Below, piece after piece: positions 45,079-54,661 of a stretch of 64,000 bases of DNA (positions within the stretch are counted from its first letter, which is position 1; the number at the start of each line of letters is the position of its first letter). The DNA comes from Petrolisthes cinctipes (Eukaryota; Arthropoda; Malacostraca; Decapoda; Porcellanidae), in contig JAWQEG010003728.1 of the NCBI GenBank assembly GCA_033782935.1, positions 7,501 through 71,500 of the forward strand. Reading direction: 5' to 3'. Both the position numbers and the translations under genes were made by a program. The notes beneath the pieces were generated by a model that was not told the origin of the DNA, ran no database searches, and worked only from the letters and a program-made list of their open reading frames with translations.

Positions 45079-45479
45079 TCTCCAAAAACACTAATGATTT
45101 CGTTGCCTTATCATCTGTATACTATTCTGGATAGTGGACAGTAGAATATATGGTCATACTTTGAGTAAAGTGCACAAAGTGTATGCAAAAGGTACAAAAA
45201 AAAATAACGTAATTTTGTAGCGTACTTTTACCATAATTCCATACCAGCCTTGATTCCATGTCCATGTTTTTCATTTCCATTCTCACACTAGGACCTTTCA
45301 TGATTCTTTCTCTTACATATTATGCCCTGAAATTGATCTACTCCCCTGTGTAGCTCTCTTTCACTCTCTGCTGGTAATACTGTGTCACCTGGAAATAAGC
45401 TTGTCACCAGAGACCTTTTTATTCCACTCAGCCTCATATTCTCTTTTCATACTGGTGTGTTTTGTATAGTACTGTACTA

Positions 45480-45535
45480 AGGGGGTGTGGTGGGTGTAGG
45501 GTATAGACTTGGGGGGGTGGGGGTTGTAGTAATCA
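45480..45535. mobile_element. Family G fragment
   Basis: CTAAGGGGGTGTGGTGGGTGT then GACTTGGGGGGGTGGGGG; degenerate single unit with several G-runs. Confidence 0.6.
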
Positions 45536-45597
45536 CTGGTATTGGTCTGTGTTTGTTCCTACCTGCCTTACAACCCCGGCTGAGGATTTTTAGGCGG

Positions 45598-45775
45598 ATA
45601 ACAACATTACCAGGTGGGTAAGTTGATCCTCGTTTAAGTTGGAACAGAGCAACACGGGAATAACAAAGTGTAACCATTGTGTTAGGCAGGTAATAACATC
45701 ACCAGGTGGGTAAGTTGATCCTCGTTTAAGTTGGAACAGAGCAACACGGGAATAACAAAGTGTAACCATTGTGTT
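45598..45775. repeat. Direct duplication, about 91-bp period
   Basis: CCAGGTGGGTAAGTTGATCC, AACAGAGCAACACGGGAATA and AACAAAGTGTAACCATTGTG occur in two adjacent, nearly identical copies (45598-45682; 45690-45775). Confidence 0.95.
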
Positions 45776-45910
45776 TGTAACAATCACGTCTTTACTCTCC
45801 ACTTGTAGAATAATTAGTCCCTCACTGTCCTCTTCATTCATGATGGTGAATGTGGTGCAGGTGGGATGAGAGGTCAATATGCTGACCTTGGCTGCCCCAG
45901 GGAGTGCCAA
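45600..45910 (-). other. Protein-like open frame, unidentified
   Basis: About 106 codons are open on the minus strand with mixed composition (e.g. PGAAKVSILTSHPTC, EEDSEGLIILQVESKD, CYSRVALFQLKRGSTYPPG). The last part repeats because of the 91-bp duplication; 91 is not a multiple of three, so the second copy is read in another frame. There is no convincing start and no recognised domain. If real it is an exon or gene fragment near 45690-45910, later damaged by the duplication. Confidence 0.2.
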
Positions 45911-45919
45911 ACCACTCGT

Positions 45920-46204
45920 CTGTGTGTGTGTGTTTGGAGGCTTCTGATTCCTCCAAACTATGCCAACAAACCACCTCCTTCCATATAGGTGTGTGTGTTT
46001 GTGTTAGAGAGAGAGAGGGAGAGTGTGTGTGTGTTAGAGAGAGAGAGAGTGAGTGAGAATGTGTGTGTGTGTTAGAGAGAGAGAGGGAGAGACAATGTGT
46101 GTGTGTGTGTGTTTGGAGGGTTCTGATTCCTCCAAACTATTCCACGAAACAAGCTCCTTCCATATAGGTGTGTGTGTGTGTGTTAGAGAGAGGAGGGAGA
46201 GAGA

Positions 46205-46238
<34 letters not shown>

Positions 46239-46600
46239 AGGCTTCTGATTCCTCCTAACCATGCCATGAAACAAGCTCCATCCATATAGGTGTGTGTGTG
46301 TTAGAGAGAGAATGTGTGTGTGTGTGTGTGGAGGCTTCTGATTCCTCCTAACCATGCCATGAAACAAGCTCCTTCCATATAGGTGTGTGTGTGTGTGTGT
46401 TAGAGAGAGAATGTGTGTGTGTGTGTGTGGAGGCTTCTGATTCCTCCTAACCATGCCATGAAACAAGCTCCATCCATATAGGTGTGTGTGTGTTAGAGAG
46501 GAGGGAGAGAGAATAGGTGTGTGTGTGTGTGTTTGGAGGCTTCTGATTCCTCCAAACTATGCCACCAAACCAACTCCTTCCATATACTGTAGGTGTGTGT
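45920..46600. repeat. Family C tandem array, six units with (GT)n and (GA)n
   Basis: GGAGGCTTCTGATTCCTCC or near copies begin at about 45936, 46115, 46237, 46330, 46429 and 46535 (93-179 bp spacing). Each is followed by CTATGCCA..AAACAAGCTCC and TTCCATATAGGTG, then (GT)n, GTTAGAGAGAG and (GT)n. Length differences come from the microsatellites. His/Thr-rich frames are artefacts. Confidence 0.93.
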
Positions 46601-46671
46601 GTTTCATGTTAATATTTAGAGGAATTATTTGCTCCAAGTTTACCACCCAACATTGTACTGTCTCTCTAAAG

Positions 46672-46912
46672 GGGGTGCGGGAATAGGGGGACAGGCTTGG
46701 GGGGGGGGTTTAGGGGGGTGCAGGAGTAGGGCACAGGCTTGGGGTGGTTTTGGGGGATGCGGGAGTAGGGGGACAGGCTGGGGGGGGGGGGTTTGGGGGG
46801 TGCTGGAATAGAGGACAAGCCTTCTACCCACCCCAAGCCTGTCCCCCTATTCCCGCACCCCCAAACCCCCCCCCCCCCCCCCCCAAGCCTTGTCCCCTAC
46901 TCCCGCACCCCC
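46672..46912. mobile_element. G-rich foldback, family G copy
   Basis: Four G-rich units (GGGGGTGCGGGAATAGGGGG; GCAGGAGTAGGGCACAGG) turn at CCTTCTACCCACCCC and return as two C-rich units with a 20-nt run of C. Flanked by CTAAA and TTAGG, so the TTAA ends are damaged. Confidence 0.9.
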
Positions 46913-47060
46913 TTAGGCTGCGTTTACACCAAGCGAGTTAAGTCAAGGCGAGTCAAGGCGAGTCAAAATGAGTGATACGGGAGGTCCCATTTTTTCCTGA
47001 GTCACGGCAAGTTACCCCTATATGGATCATTATATTTGACACCAACTGTATGTATGTATG
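46913..47060. mobile_element. Two transposon-end fragments
   Basis: GGCTGCGTTTACACCAAGCG with three short GAGTCAAGGC-type repeats (46917-46970) looks like one element end. 47010-47048 (TACCCCTATATGGATCATTA, TTTGACACCAACTG then TA) is the right end of a family A MITE without its left end. Confidence 0.6.
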
Positions 47061-47159
47061 TACAGTCTAATTTATATAATAATATACAGTTTGTATGTAT
47101 GTGTATGTAGGTTGGATTTAGAAATATGTTTATTACTAATTAATTTATCTACTTTACAG

Positions 47160-47260
47160 GTGTGTAGTGAAAAGAGAAGAAGAGAGGAGGAGGAGGAGAG
47201 GAGAGAAGGAGAACACAAGAGAAGAGAGAGAAGGAGAACACAAGAGAAAAAGTGAACACA
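47160..47260. repeat. GA-rich tract (AAGAGAGAGAAGGAGAACAC)
   Basis: Imperfect purine-rich repeat with two copies of GAAGGAGAACACAAGAGA. Confidence 0.85.
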
Positions 47261-47280
47261 ATGATTACTGAGGTCCTGAT

Positions 47281-47580
47281 ATGTTTGTGTATGTGTGTGT
47301 ATGTACGTGTGTCTGTGTGTGTGTGTACGTGTGTCTGTGTGTGTGTGTATGTGTGTCTGTGTGTGTGTGTATGTGTGTGTGTGTGTGTATGTATGTGTGT
47401 TTATGTATGTGTGTGTGTGTGTATGTATGTGTGTTTATGTATGTGTGTGTGTGTGTATGTATGTGTGTTTGTGTATGTATGTGTGTGTTTATGTATGTGT
47501 GTGTGTGTGTATGTGTGTGTACATGTGTGTGTGTGTGTGTACGTGTGTCTGTGTGTGTGTGTATGTATGTGTGTGTGACA
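47281..47580. repeat. (GT)n/(GTAT)n microsatellite, 300 bp
   Basis: Alternating GTGTGTGT, GTATGTAT and GTCTGTGT words. Cys/Val-rich open frames in all plus frames are artefacts. Confidence 0.97.
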
Positions 47581-47639
47581 TAATGATAGGTTTATATTCT
47601 CCTATATTAACCTTTTATCAAACCTTTCCTTTACACACT

Positions 47640-48000
47640 TTATCAACATGTTCTTTCTTCCTTCTTTATTTTCTTTCCTCTCTCCTCTCTTTATTCTGCC
47701 TTTTTTCTTATGCCTCTCTTTATTTTTCCTCTTTCTCCTCTCCTTTTATCCATCTTCTCTTATTTCCCCTCTGTCTCTTCCTCTCTCTTTATTCTTGCTT
47801 TCTCCTTTCCTCTCTCTTTATTCGTTCAACTATTTCCTTCTTCTATATCTTCTCTTTATCTCTTTATCTCCTTGCTTTCTTTTTTCCTTCATAGATATTT
47901 ATTCTCTTATTTTCTCTTATTCCTCCTTCTATATTATTTACTTATTTCTTTTTCTCTCTTATTCCTTCTTTGTCTCTTATCTCTCTTATTCCTTCTGGTA
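47640..48000. repeat. Pyrimidine-rich tract (TTCTCTTATTCCTCC)
   Basis: Imperfect CTCTCTTTATTC and TTTCTCTTATTCCTTC words for about 360 bp. Ser/Leu/Phe-rich frames look membrane-like only because of composition. Confidence 0.85.
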
Positions 48001-48024
48001 CCAGATGAACAAAAGGACCACATG

Positions 48025-48127
48025 AACAAAAATAAAAATAATAATAATAAAAACAATAATAATAATAATAAAAATAGAAATAATAATAATAATAATAATA
48101 AAAACAATAATAATAATAATAATAATG
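48025..48127. repeat. (AAT)n/(AAAATA)n microsatellite
   Basis: Interrupted AAT run with AAAACAATAAT variants, followed by family C words (TAGTTTGGAGGAATAATTTA, 48150). Confidence 0.93.
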
Positions 48128-48214
48128 GGTGTTCTTTTGCTTGAAAAAATAGTTTGGAGGAATAATTTACTCCAGATTTACCAACACTACTTCCAACTTA
48201 AGGTGATATTATTT

Positions 48215-48360
48215 TGTTGGTGAATTGGAAGGTGTGTGATTATTATTATTATTATCATCATAATAATAATTATTATTATTATTATTATAACTATTATTAT
48301 TATTATCATCACTATTATTATTATTACTATCATTATTATTATTATCATTATTATTATTAC

Positions 48361-48403
<43 letters not shown>

Positions 48404-48715
48404 GAGTGCTACTGATTCCTCCAAACAGATCCCTTAATTATTAGTACCATTGAGAGTGTGTTTTCTGGTAGAGTTAGGAGGAATCAGTAGCACTCAATAA
48501 TAATAATAATAATAATAATGATAATAATAATAATGATAATAATAATAATAATAATAATAATAATAGTAATAATAATAGTAATAATAATAATGATAGTAAT
48601 AGTAATAATAATAGTAATAATAATAATAATAGTAATAATAATAATAATAGTAATAATAATAATAATAGTAATAATAATAATCAGTAGCCTTCCAATTAAC
48701 CAACAAGAGAATCTC
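48215..48715. repeat. 500-bp inverted repeat with microsatellite arms
   Basis: The left side reads GTTGGTGAATTGGAAGG, (ATT)n 48238-48402, GAGTGCTACTGATTCCTCC. The right side reads GGAGGAATCAGTAGCACTC, (AAT)n 48500-48681, CCTTCCAATTAACCAAC, its reverse complement. The loop (48424-48470) is about 45 nt. A mirrored microsatellite pair on both sides of a family C core suggests the whole inverted repeat was made at once. Confidence 0.9.
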
Positions 48716-48744
48716 TCTTGAAATGGTTTTCCTTCCTCCCTGCC

Positions 48745-48838
48745 TTTTTTGTATACAACACTTTACGTCAACTCAACCCCCTCAATTATTATTATGAGGT
48801 GGTGCAAAATCATACACGTGTTGTTCTTTATTACCAAG

Positions 48839-48887
<49 letters not shown>

Positions 48888-48985
48888 GGTGTTGTTAAAT
48901 CATACACGTGTTGTTCTTTATTACCAAGATATTTATTACGATGGAAGGAAAGTGTTGGTGGATATTTTACTGTGACTGTACTTAA
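48745..48985. repeat. Dispersed repeat pieces around (ATT)n
   Basis: CAACTCAACCCCCTCAATTA..ATCATACACGTGTTGTTC (48767-48831) is the reverse complement of 22140-22240. ATCATACACGTGTTGTTCTT recurs at 48899 after (ATT)n (48839-48887). GGTGGATATTTTACTGTGAC then TGTA (about 48955-48980) is a MITE end mirrored at 49168-49195. Confidence 0.75.
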
Positions 48986-49163
48986 GGGGGTGCAGAAGTA
49001 GGGGACAGGCTTCGGGGGGAACTGGGGGGGTGCGGGAATAGGGGGACAGGCTTGGGGTGGGTAGAAAGCCTGTCCCCTATTCCCTAACCCCCCCCCAGCC
49101 TGTCCCCCTACTCCCGCACCCCCCCAGTTCCCCCCGAAGCCTGTCCCCTACTCCTGCACCCCC
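48986..49163. mobile_element. G-rich foldback flanked by TTAA (family G, best copy)
   Basis: TTAA (48982-48985), GGGGGTGCAGAAGTAGGGG, GCTTCGGGGGGAACTGGGG, GCGGGAATAGGGGGACAGG, centre TGGGGTGGGTAGAAAGCC, then exact reverse order to CCTACTCCTGCACCCCC and TTAA (49164-49167). The arms are nearly perfect. It sits between two mirrored copies of a TACAGTCAC...ATCCACCAAC end, so the palindrome continues outward to about 48955 and 49195. Confidence 0.85.
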
Positions 49164-49334
49164 TTAAGTACAGTCACAATCAAATATCCACCAACAAATT
49201 TAATAATACTTCTTTGTTAAGCCAGAAATAATATTCTGTGTTATTATTATAAAGTTGAATAATTTCCTTTAAATTAATTAGGTTGTATTTTGTTACAGAT
49301 TTGTGGAGTGTAGTTGTACAAGAGACTTAACAAC

Positions 49335-49462
49335 TATAACTACCACCACTACTACTACTACTACTACCACCACTACTACCACCACCACTACCACCACCAC
49401 TACTACCACCACCACTACTACTACAACTACTACAACAACTACCACTACTACTACTACTACTT
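49335..49462. repeat. (ACT/ACC)n trinucleotide tract after an acceptor-like TTTGTTACAG
   Basis: ACTACTACTACCACCACT units code poly-Thr in one frame. Just upstream is GGTTGTATTTTGTTACAGATTTGTGGA (49284-49310; two words, the second also at 50154, 56931 and 57893), which resembles a 3' splice site. No protein domain; a coding role is unlikely. Confidence 0.85.
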
Positions 49463-49499
49463 CACAAGAATCACTAGTTACTGTGAGTGTTTTATGAAG

Positions 49500-49745
49500 T
49501 TACTGTGTGTGTGTGTGTGATGTTTCTCTCTTCACACACACACACACACACAGGTAATATAATAACAGTAACATATTGTGTGTGTCTGATATTTCTCTCT
49601 GCACACACACACACACACACACAAAATGTTAATGTCGTTATCAAAACTGTGTGTGTGTGTGTATTTGTCACACACACAATGTTATATTGTTGTTATAATA
49701 TCTGTGTGTGTTTGTTTTGTCACACACACACACAGTATTATTATA
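49500..49745. repeat. Tandem (GT)n-(CA)n hairpin units
   Basis: Each unit has (GT)n, a spacer such as GATGTTTCTCTCTTC or GATATTTCTCTCTGC, then (CA)n, then about 25 bp. About four units of 60-75 bp. GT and CA arms of one unit can pair, giving a run of hairpins. Followed by a C-rich family G fragment (49788-49860) and a 32-nt T-tract. Confidence 0.88.
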
Positions 49746-49787
49746 ATATTTGTCTGTGTGTGTGAGTGATATCTCTCTCCCTCTCCC

Positions 49788-49860
49788 AAGCCTGTCCCCT
49801 ACTCCCGCACCCCCCTAAACCCCTCCCAAGCCTGTCCCCCTACTCTTGCACCTCCTTAAG
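49788..49860. mobile_element. Family G fragment, C-rich arm
   Basis: AAGCCTGTCCCCTACTCCCG and a second unit ending TCTTGCACCTCC then TTAA (49855-49858). Only the right arm is present. Confidence 0.75.
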
Positions 49861-49870
49861 AAGCCCCTCC

Positions 49871-49901
<31 letters not shown>

Positions 49902-50204
49902 CGAGCCTCTGAAGTATATATTTCCATAATGTAATTTTCAACTTGACAAACCTTCTCTCCTCACCTTCCATTTCTCTCACTTCTCCTCCATGTTTGTCAA
50001 AGTATAATAATAATAATATATAATTGTAATATAATTGTAGTATAATATAATAATAATATAATAATATAATAATATAATATAGTTGTAATATAATTGTAGT
50101 ATAATATAATAATAATAATATAATAATGTAGTAATTCTAAAATAATTAATTAGGTTGTATTTTGTTACAGATTTGTGGATAGCAGTTGTTGTTGTTGAAG
50201 TTCC

Positions 50205-50283
50205 TCAAGGTGTCTGGCCGAGCAGCCCGGAGCTCCTGAGGAAGGTCATGGCCTGAACCGAGCTTTCCCACAGTGCCCTCAGA
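50205..50283 (-). pseudogene. Retrotransposon C-terminal tail with stop, below array A
   Basis: The minus strand reads HSLRALWESSVQAMTFLR then SSGLLGQTP and a stop at 50205-50207. LWE.PVQ..TFL..LGL is the typical last block of Jockey/CR1-group ORF2 proteins. It follows the last 72-bp unit of array A directly. Confidence 0.75.
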
Positions 50284-51018
50284 GAGTGTATGTTGTGTTG
50301 TTGGTGAGTGTGTTTGTGTTCGTTGCAGTCTTCAATAATGTGTTTAATAGAATGGGGTGTTGTGTTGTGTTGTTGGTGAGTGTTGTTGTGTTCGTTGCAG
50401 TCTTCAATAATGTGTTTAATAGAATGGGGTGTTGTGTTGTGTTGTTGGTGAGTGTTGTTGTGTTCATTGCAGTCTTCAATAATGTGTTTAATAGAATGGG
50501 GTGTTGTGTTGTGTTGTTGGTGAGTGTGGTTGTGTGTGTTGCAGTCTTCAATAATGTGTTTAATAGAATGGGGTGTTGTGTTGTGTTGTTGGTGAGTGTG
50601 GTTGTGTGTGTTGTAGTCTTCAATAATGTGTTTAATAGAATGGGGTGTTGTGTTGTGTTGTGTTGTTGGTGAGTGTGTTTGTGTGTGTTGCAGTCTTCAA
50701 TAATGTGTTTAATAGAATGGGGTGTTGTGTTGTGTGGTTGTGTGTGTTGCAGTCTTCCATAATGTGTTTAATAGAATGGGGTGCTGTGTTGTGTTGTGTT
50801 GTTGGTGAGTGTGGTTGTGTTCGTTGCAGTCTTCAATAATGTGTTTAATAGAATGGGGTGTTGTGTTGTGTTGTTGGTGAGTGTGGTTGTGTTCGTTGCA
50901 GTCTTCCATAATGTGTCTAATAGAATGGGGTGTTGTGTTGTGTTGTTGGTGTGTGTTGCAGTCTTCAATAATGTGTTTAATAGAATGGGGTGTTGTGTTG
51001 TGTTGTTGTTGTTGTTGT
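50284..51018 (-). repeat. Array A: 72-bp minisatellite from a retrotransposon zinc-knuckle
   Basis: TGTTTAATAGAATGGGGTG recurs every 72 bp (e.g. 50341, 50413, 50485). On the minus strand a unit reads PHSIKHIIEDCN then EHNHTHQQHNTT (24 residues). That is the second half of the C-x2-C-x4-H-x3-H-x4-C knuckle plus linker of the retroelement at 51028-51467. About ten units, with some short or +5-bp variants that break the frame. Val/Phe-rich plus-strand frames are shadows. Confidence 0.9.
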
Positions 51019-51027
51019 TGAAGTTCC

Positions 51028-51467
51028 TCAAGCTGTCTGGCCCAGCAGCCCCAAGCTCCTGAGGAAGGTCATGGCCTGAACCGGGCTTTCCCACAGTGCC
51101 CTCAGAGAGTGTATGTTGTGTTGTTGGCGAGTGTGGTTGTGTGCGTTGATGTGTTTAATAGAATGGGGTGCTGTGTTACATCCTGGACAGGCATCCACAA
51201 TGGCTCCATCCAGCCTCTTCTGATAAGTCAGAAGGGCCGGGTGATGGCCACACCGCAGCCTGGCCAGGTGGACTCTGTCCTCACGGGGAAGGGATGATTC
51301 GGATGGGTGGATGTCAGGAGGTCGTGCATGCAGCTGAGTGTTGTTTTTGAGTGTTTGGATGGATTCATGAGTGATTTGAGTATGGATGTGTTTCTGGAGA
51401 TTGGTTTGGGGTGGGCAGGGTGTAAGAGATGATAGTATTTGTGTATGGTATCGTATACTGGGTGTTG
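51028..51467 (-). pseudogene. Non-LTR retrotransposon ORF2 C-terminus, truncated by the foldback
   Basis: From 51467 downward: IRYHTQILSSLTPC, SLPREDRVHLARLRCGHHPA, LTYQKRLD, then CPGCNTAPHSIKH (zinc-knuckle), a linker, and LRALWESPVQAMTFLR to a stop near 51026. Compared with the second copy (59535-59986), IIEDC and neighbours are deleted here (KHINAHNH), removing the last knuckle cysteine. Upstream coding sequence is cut off at a GTTGTT junction by the foldback at 51468. Same family as 21160-21677. Confidence 0.88.
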
Positions 51468-51960
51468 TTCCCCCTGGTGGGGGGTGGGGGGATGTTGTGA
51501 CGGTTTGGCCCCCATAGCTTCCTTCCTTAGAGGGTAGTTCTCCCCGCGACAAAGTTTCTTACCCTTGTGTTACCGGGGGAGAACAAGTATTTATTAACAA
51601 AGACATTTGGACTGTGCCAGAAGCCATTTTTCATAATGGTTGCTGGGTCCTCTTGTCTAGCAAAGGCAATGGAATGCCCAAACTTCCTGACGTCGTGACC
51701 AGCCGGGCTGGTGCTACCAACCCGGCTGGTCACGACGTCAGGAAGTTTGGGCATTCCATTGCCTTTGCTAGACAAGAGGGCCCAGCAACCATTATGAAAA
51801 ATGGCTTCTGGCACAGTCCAAATGTCTTTGTTAATAAATACTTGTTCTCCCCCGGTAACACAAGGGTAAGAAACTTTGTCGCGGGAAGAACTACCCTCTA
51901 AGGAAGGAAGCTATGGGGGCCAAACCGTCACAACATCCCCCCACCCCCCACCAGGGGGAA
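51468..51960. mobile_element. 493-bp foldback: 240-nt arms, 13-nt loop
   Basis: Arms 51468-51707 and 51721-51960 are reverse complements with only a few mismatches (e.g. GGTCCTCTTG vs GGCCCTCTTG). The outer ends are TTCCCCCTGGTGGGG/CCCCACCAGGGGGAA. Because of the symmetry both strands carry the same 95-codon frame, which I do not consider a gene. No target duplication: the left flank is retrotransposon, the right flank unrelated (CGAGTCCCTGGGAACAGC). A transcript would form a hairpin of about 240 bp. Confidence 0.95.
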
Positions 51961-52004
51961 CGAGTCCCTGGGAACAGCTTCGGTCACCCGGGCAATACCA
52001 CACC

Positions 52005-53111
52005 CTGTGTTGTGTTGTTGGTGAGTGTGTTGCAGTCTTCAATAATGTGTTTAATAGAATGGGGTGCTGTGTTGTGTTGTGTTGTTGGTGAGTGTGTTGC
52101 AGTCTTCAATAATGTGTTTAATAGAATGGGGTGCTGTGTTGTGTTGTGTTGTTGGTGAGTGTGGTTGTGTTCGTTGCAGTCTTCCATAATGTGTTTAATA
52201 GAATGGGGTGTTGTGTTGTGTTGTTGGTGAGTGTGTTGCAGTCTTCAATAATGTGTTTAATAGAATGGGGTGCTGTGTTGTGTTGTGTTGTTGGTGAGTG
52301 TGGTTGTGTTCATTGCAGTCTTCCATAATGTGTTTAATAGAATGGGGTGTTGTGTTGTGTTGTTGGTGAGTGTGTTGCAGTCTTCAATAATGTGTTTAAT
52401 AGAATGGGGTGCTGTGTTGTGTTGTGTTGTTGGTGAGTGTGGTTGTGTTCATTGCAGTCTTCAATAATGTGTTTAATAGAATGGGGTGTTGTGTTGTGTT
52501 GTTGGTGAGTGTGGTTGTGTGTGTTGCAGTCTTCAATAATGTGTTTAATAGAATGGGGTGCTGTGTTGTGTTGTGTTGTTGGTGAGTGTGGTTGTGTTCG
52601 TTGCAGTCTTCCATAATGTGTTTAATAGAATGGGGTGTTGTGTTGTGTTGTTGGTGAGTGTGTTGCAGTCTTCAATAATGTGTTTAATAGAATGGGGTGC
52701 TGTGTTGTGTTGTGTTGTTGGTGAGTGTGGTTGTGTTCGTTGCAGTCTTCCATAATGTGTTTAATAGAATGGGGTGTTGTGTTGTGTTGTTGGTGAGTGT
52801 GTTTGTGTGTGTTGCAGTCTTCAATAATGTGTTTAATAGAATGGGGTGCTGTGTTGTGTTGTGTTGTTGGTGAGTGTGGTTGTGTGTGTTGCAGTCTTTA
52901 ATAATGTGTTTAATAGAATGGGGTGTTGTGTTGTGTTGTTGGTGAGTGTGGTTGTGTGTGTTGCAGTCTTCAATAATGTGTTTAATAGAATGGGGTGTTG
53001 TGTTGTGTTGTTGGTGAGTGTGGTTGTGTGTGTTGCAGTCTTCCATAATGTGTTTAATAGAATGGGGTGTTGTGTTGTGTTGTTGGTGAGTGTGGTTGTG
53101 TTCGTTGTAGT
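52005..53111 (-). repeat. Array B: same 72-bp minisatellite, partly as 139-bp dimers
   Basis: A short unit lacking GGTTGTGTTCGT alternates with a longer unit, giving a higher-order period of 139 bp (e.g. starts at 52131 and 52270). The right part reverts to plain 72-bp units. 139 is not a multiple of three, so the coding frame is lost in the dimer part. Confidence 0.9.
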
Positions 53112-53119
53112 CAGATAAT

Positions 53120-53260
53120 TGGAGGTAAATGAGTCCTTCAAATATTGCCACGAAACACACACACCTATATGGAAGGAGCTTGTTTTGTGGCGTAGTCAGG
53201 AGGAATCAAAAGCCTCCAATTTTCATACACGATCACAGGGTTCTTAATAGAGTAACTTAA
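53120..53260. mobile_element. Family C element, reverse orientation
   Basis: TTGGAGGTAAATGAGTCCTT, TATATGGAAGGAGCTTGTTT and GTCAGGAGGAATCAAAAGCC match in reverse the 36992-37105 element, including the outer GACCCTGTG words (53264). Confidence 0.7.
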
Positions 53261-53389
53261 TGGACCCTGTGTGTGTGTGTTTGTGTGTGTGGGACAATAC
53301 CTGAACATTTACCTTTACCAAATTATTAATGTTAATATTATCATTACAGCCATTTGGTGAAGATGTGATGACAACAGTTACTCACCTGT

Positions 53390-53594
53390 TCCATGGTGTG
53401 TGTGTATGTGTGTGTCATGGTGATGGTTTGGAGTGGGCTGTCAACCAGAAACCACCTGCTTCAGATCTCATGCTTTGGCTCAGGTGGGCTGTGTGTGTGT
53501 GTATGTGTGTGTGTGTGTGTGTCATGGTGATAGTTTGGGTGGGCTGTCAACCAGAAACCACCTGCTTCAGATCTCATGCTTTGACTCAGGTGGG

Positions 53595-53627
<33 letters not shown>

Positions 53628-53670
53628 ATGGTGATGGTTTGGGTGGGCTGTCGTCCAGAAACCACCTGCT
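53390..53670. repeat. Three units: (GT)n, CATGGTGATGGTTTGG, CAACCAGAAACCACCTGC
   Basis: About 115-bp units with TTCAGATCTCATGCTTTG and CTCAGGTGGGCTG; GT length varies. In copy 2 the corresponding array is 61626-61885 with a shorter first GT tract. Confidence 0.9.
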
Positions 53671-53732
53671 AATAAGTATACAGCTTTGGTTGAAGCTTTG
53701 AACAGTCCATCAATTCACCAACGAACAAATTC

Positions 53733-53965
53733 CAATGGAGATTTTATTGTGCATTTATTTACTGTCTCTAGGTATTCCAAGTACACCTGTATATTTATTA
53801 GTGCTGGTAACTGTACAATGGAGATGTTATTGTGTATTAATTACTATCTCTAGGTATTCCAAGTACACCTGTATACTTATTAGTGCTGGTAACTGTACAA
53901 TGGAGATGTTATTGTGTATTAATTACTCACCTGTATACTTATTAGTGCTGGTAACTGTACAATAG
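53733..53965. repeat. 82-bp satellite, plus orientation, three units
   Basis: AATGGAGAT.TTATTGTG, CTAGGTATTCCAAGTACACC and TTAGTGCTGGTAACTGTAC form the unit; the third is shortened by about 30 bp. The same unit occurs reversed at 55398-55725. Confidence 0.9.
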
Positions 53966-54162
53966 ATTCACAGGATATTGAATTAAGTTATGAAATGGTT
54001 GCATATACAGAAACCAATTTAATTAAGGAGTATTGTTCATTCATCATTATTTCAATATTACTTCCTCAGTGAATCCATCTACAATTGACTTATAGGTGTA
54101 TAAAAGTGAAGTTGTGGCACCTGGTGTGAGAGGCAGACCAGTGGTTAGATGACACAACACAG

Positions 54163-54480
54163 TGGAAGAGTATGTGAGAGTAAAGAGTAAGAAGGAAGTG
54201 TTGGAAAGTATGTAATGTGAGAGTAAAGAGTAGGGAGTGTTGGAACAGAGTGGAAGAGTATGTGAGAGTAAAGAGTAAGAAGGAAGTGTTGGAAAGTATG
54301 TAATGTGAGAGTAAAGAGTAGGGAGTGTTGGAACAGAGTGGAAGAGTATGTGAGAGTAAAGAGTAAGAAGGAAGTGTTGGAAAGTATGTAATGTGAGAGT
54401 AAAGAGTAGGGAGTAAGGAGGGAGTGTTGGAACAGAGTGGAAGAGTATGTGAGGGGGAGAGGGAGGAGGGAGTGTTGGAA
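54163..54480. repeat. 88-bp VNTR, four units
   Basis: TGGAAGAGTATGTGAGAG begins units at 54163, 54251, 54339 and 54438. The last interval is longer because GTAAGGAGGGA is inserted. The second duplication has only three (62378, 62466, 62567). Reverse-strand Ser/Leu/Pro frames are artefacts. A TCTA-type (GATA)n follows at 54533-54550. Confidence 0.95.
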
Positions 54481-54661
54481 CAGGGATAACTGGACACACT
54501 TTTGCCGTGGCCAGTGAGGTGTCACAGCTATAGATAGATAGATAGATAGACTTATGGCTGTGTGTCACCCCCAGGTCACCAAGGTCAGGAAGAAGTGTAG
54601 TGGACATTGGTGAAGACAGTGTAGGACTTGTATCTGGAGACATACATTCTACAGTCTACAT

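Noticed and set aside
47281..47894. Cys/Val-rich then Ser/Leu-rich frame of about 200 codons
   Set aside because: Built from (GT)n and a pyrimidine tract; low complexity throughout.
51527..51901. A 95-codon frame present on both strands, and again at 60046-60420
   Set aside because: The two strands carry the same frame because the region is a palindrome; there is no domain and no independent support for coding.
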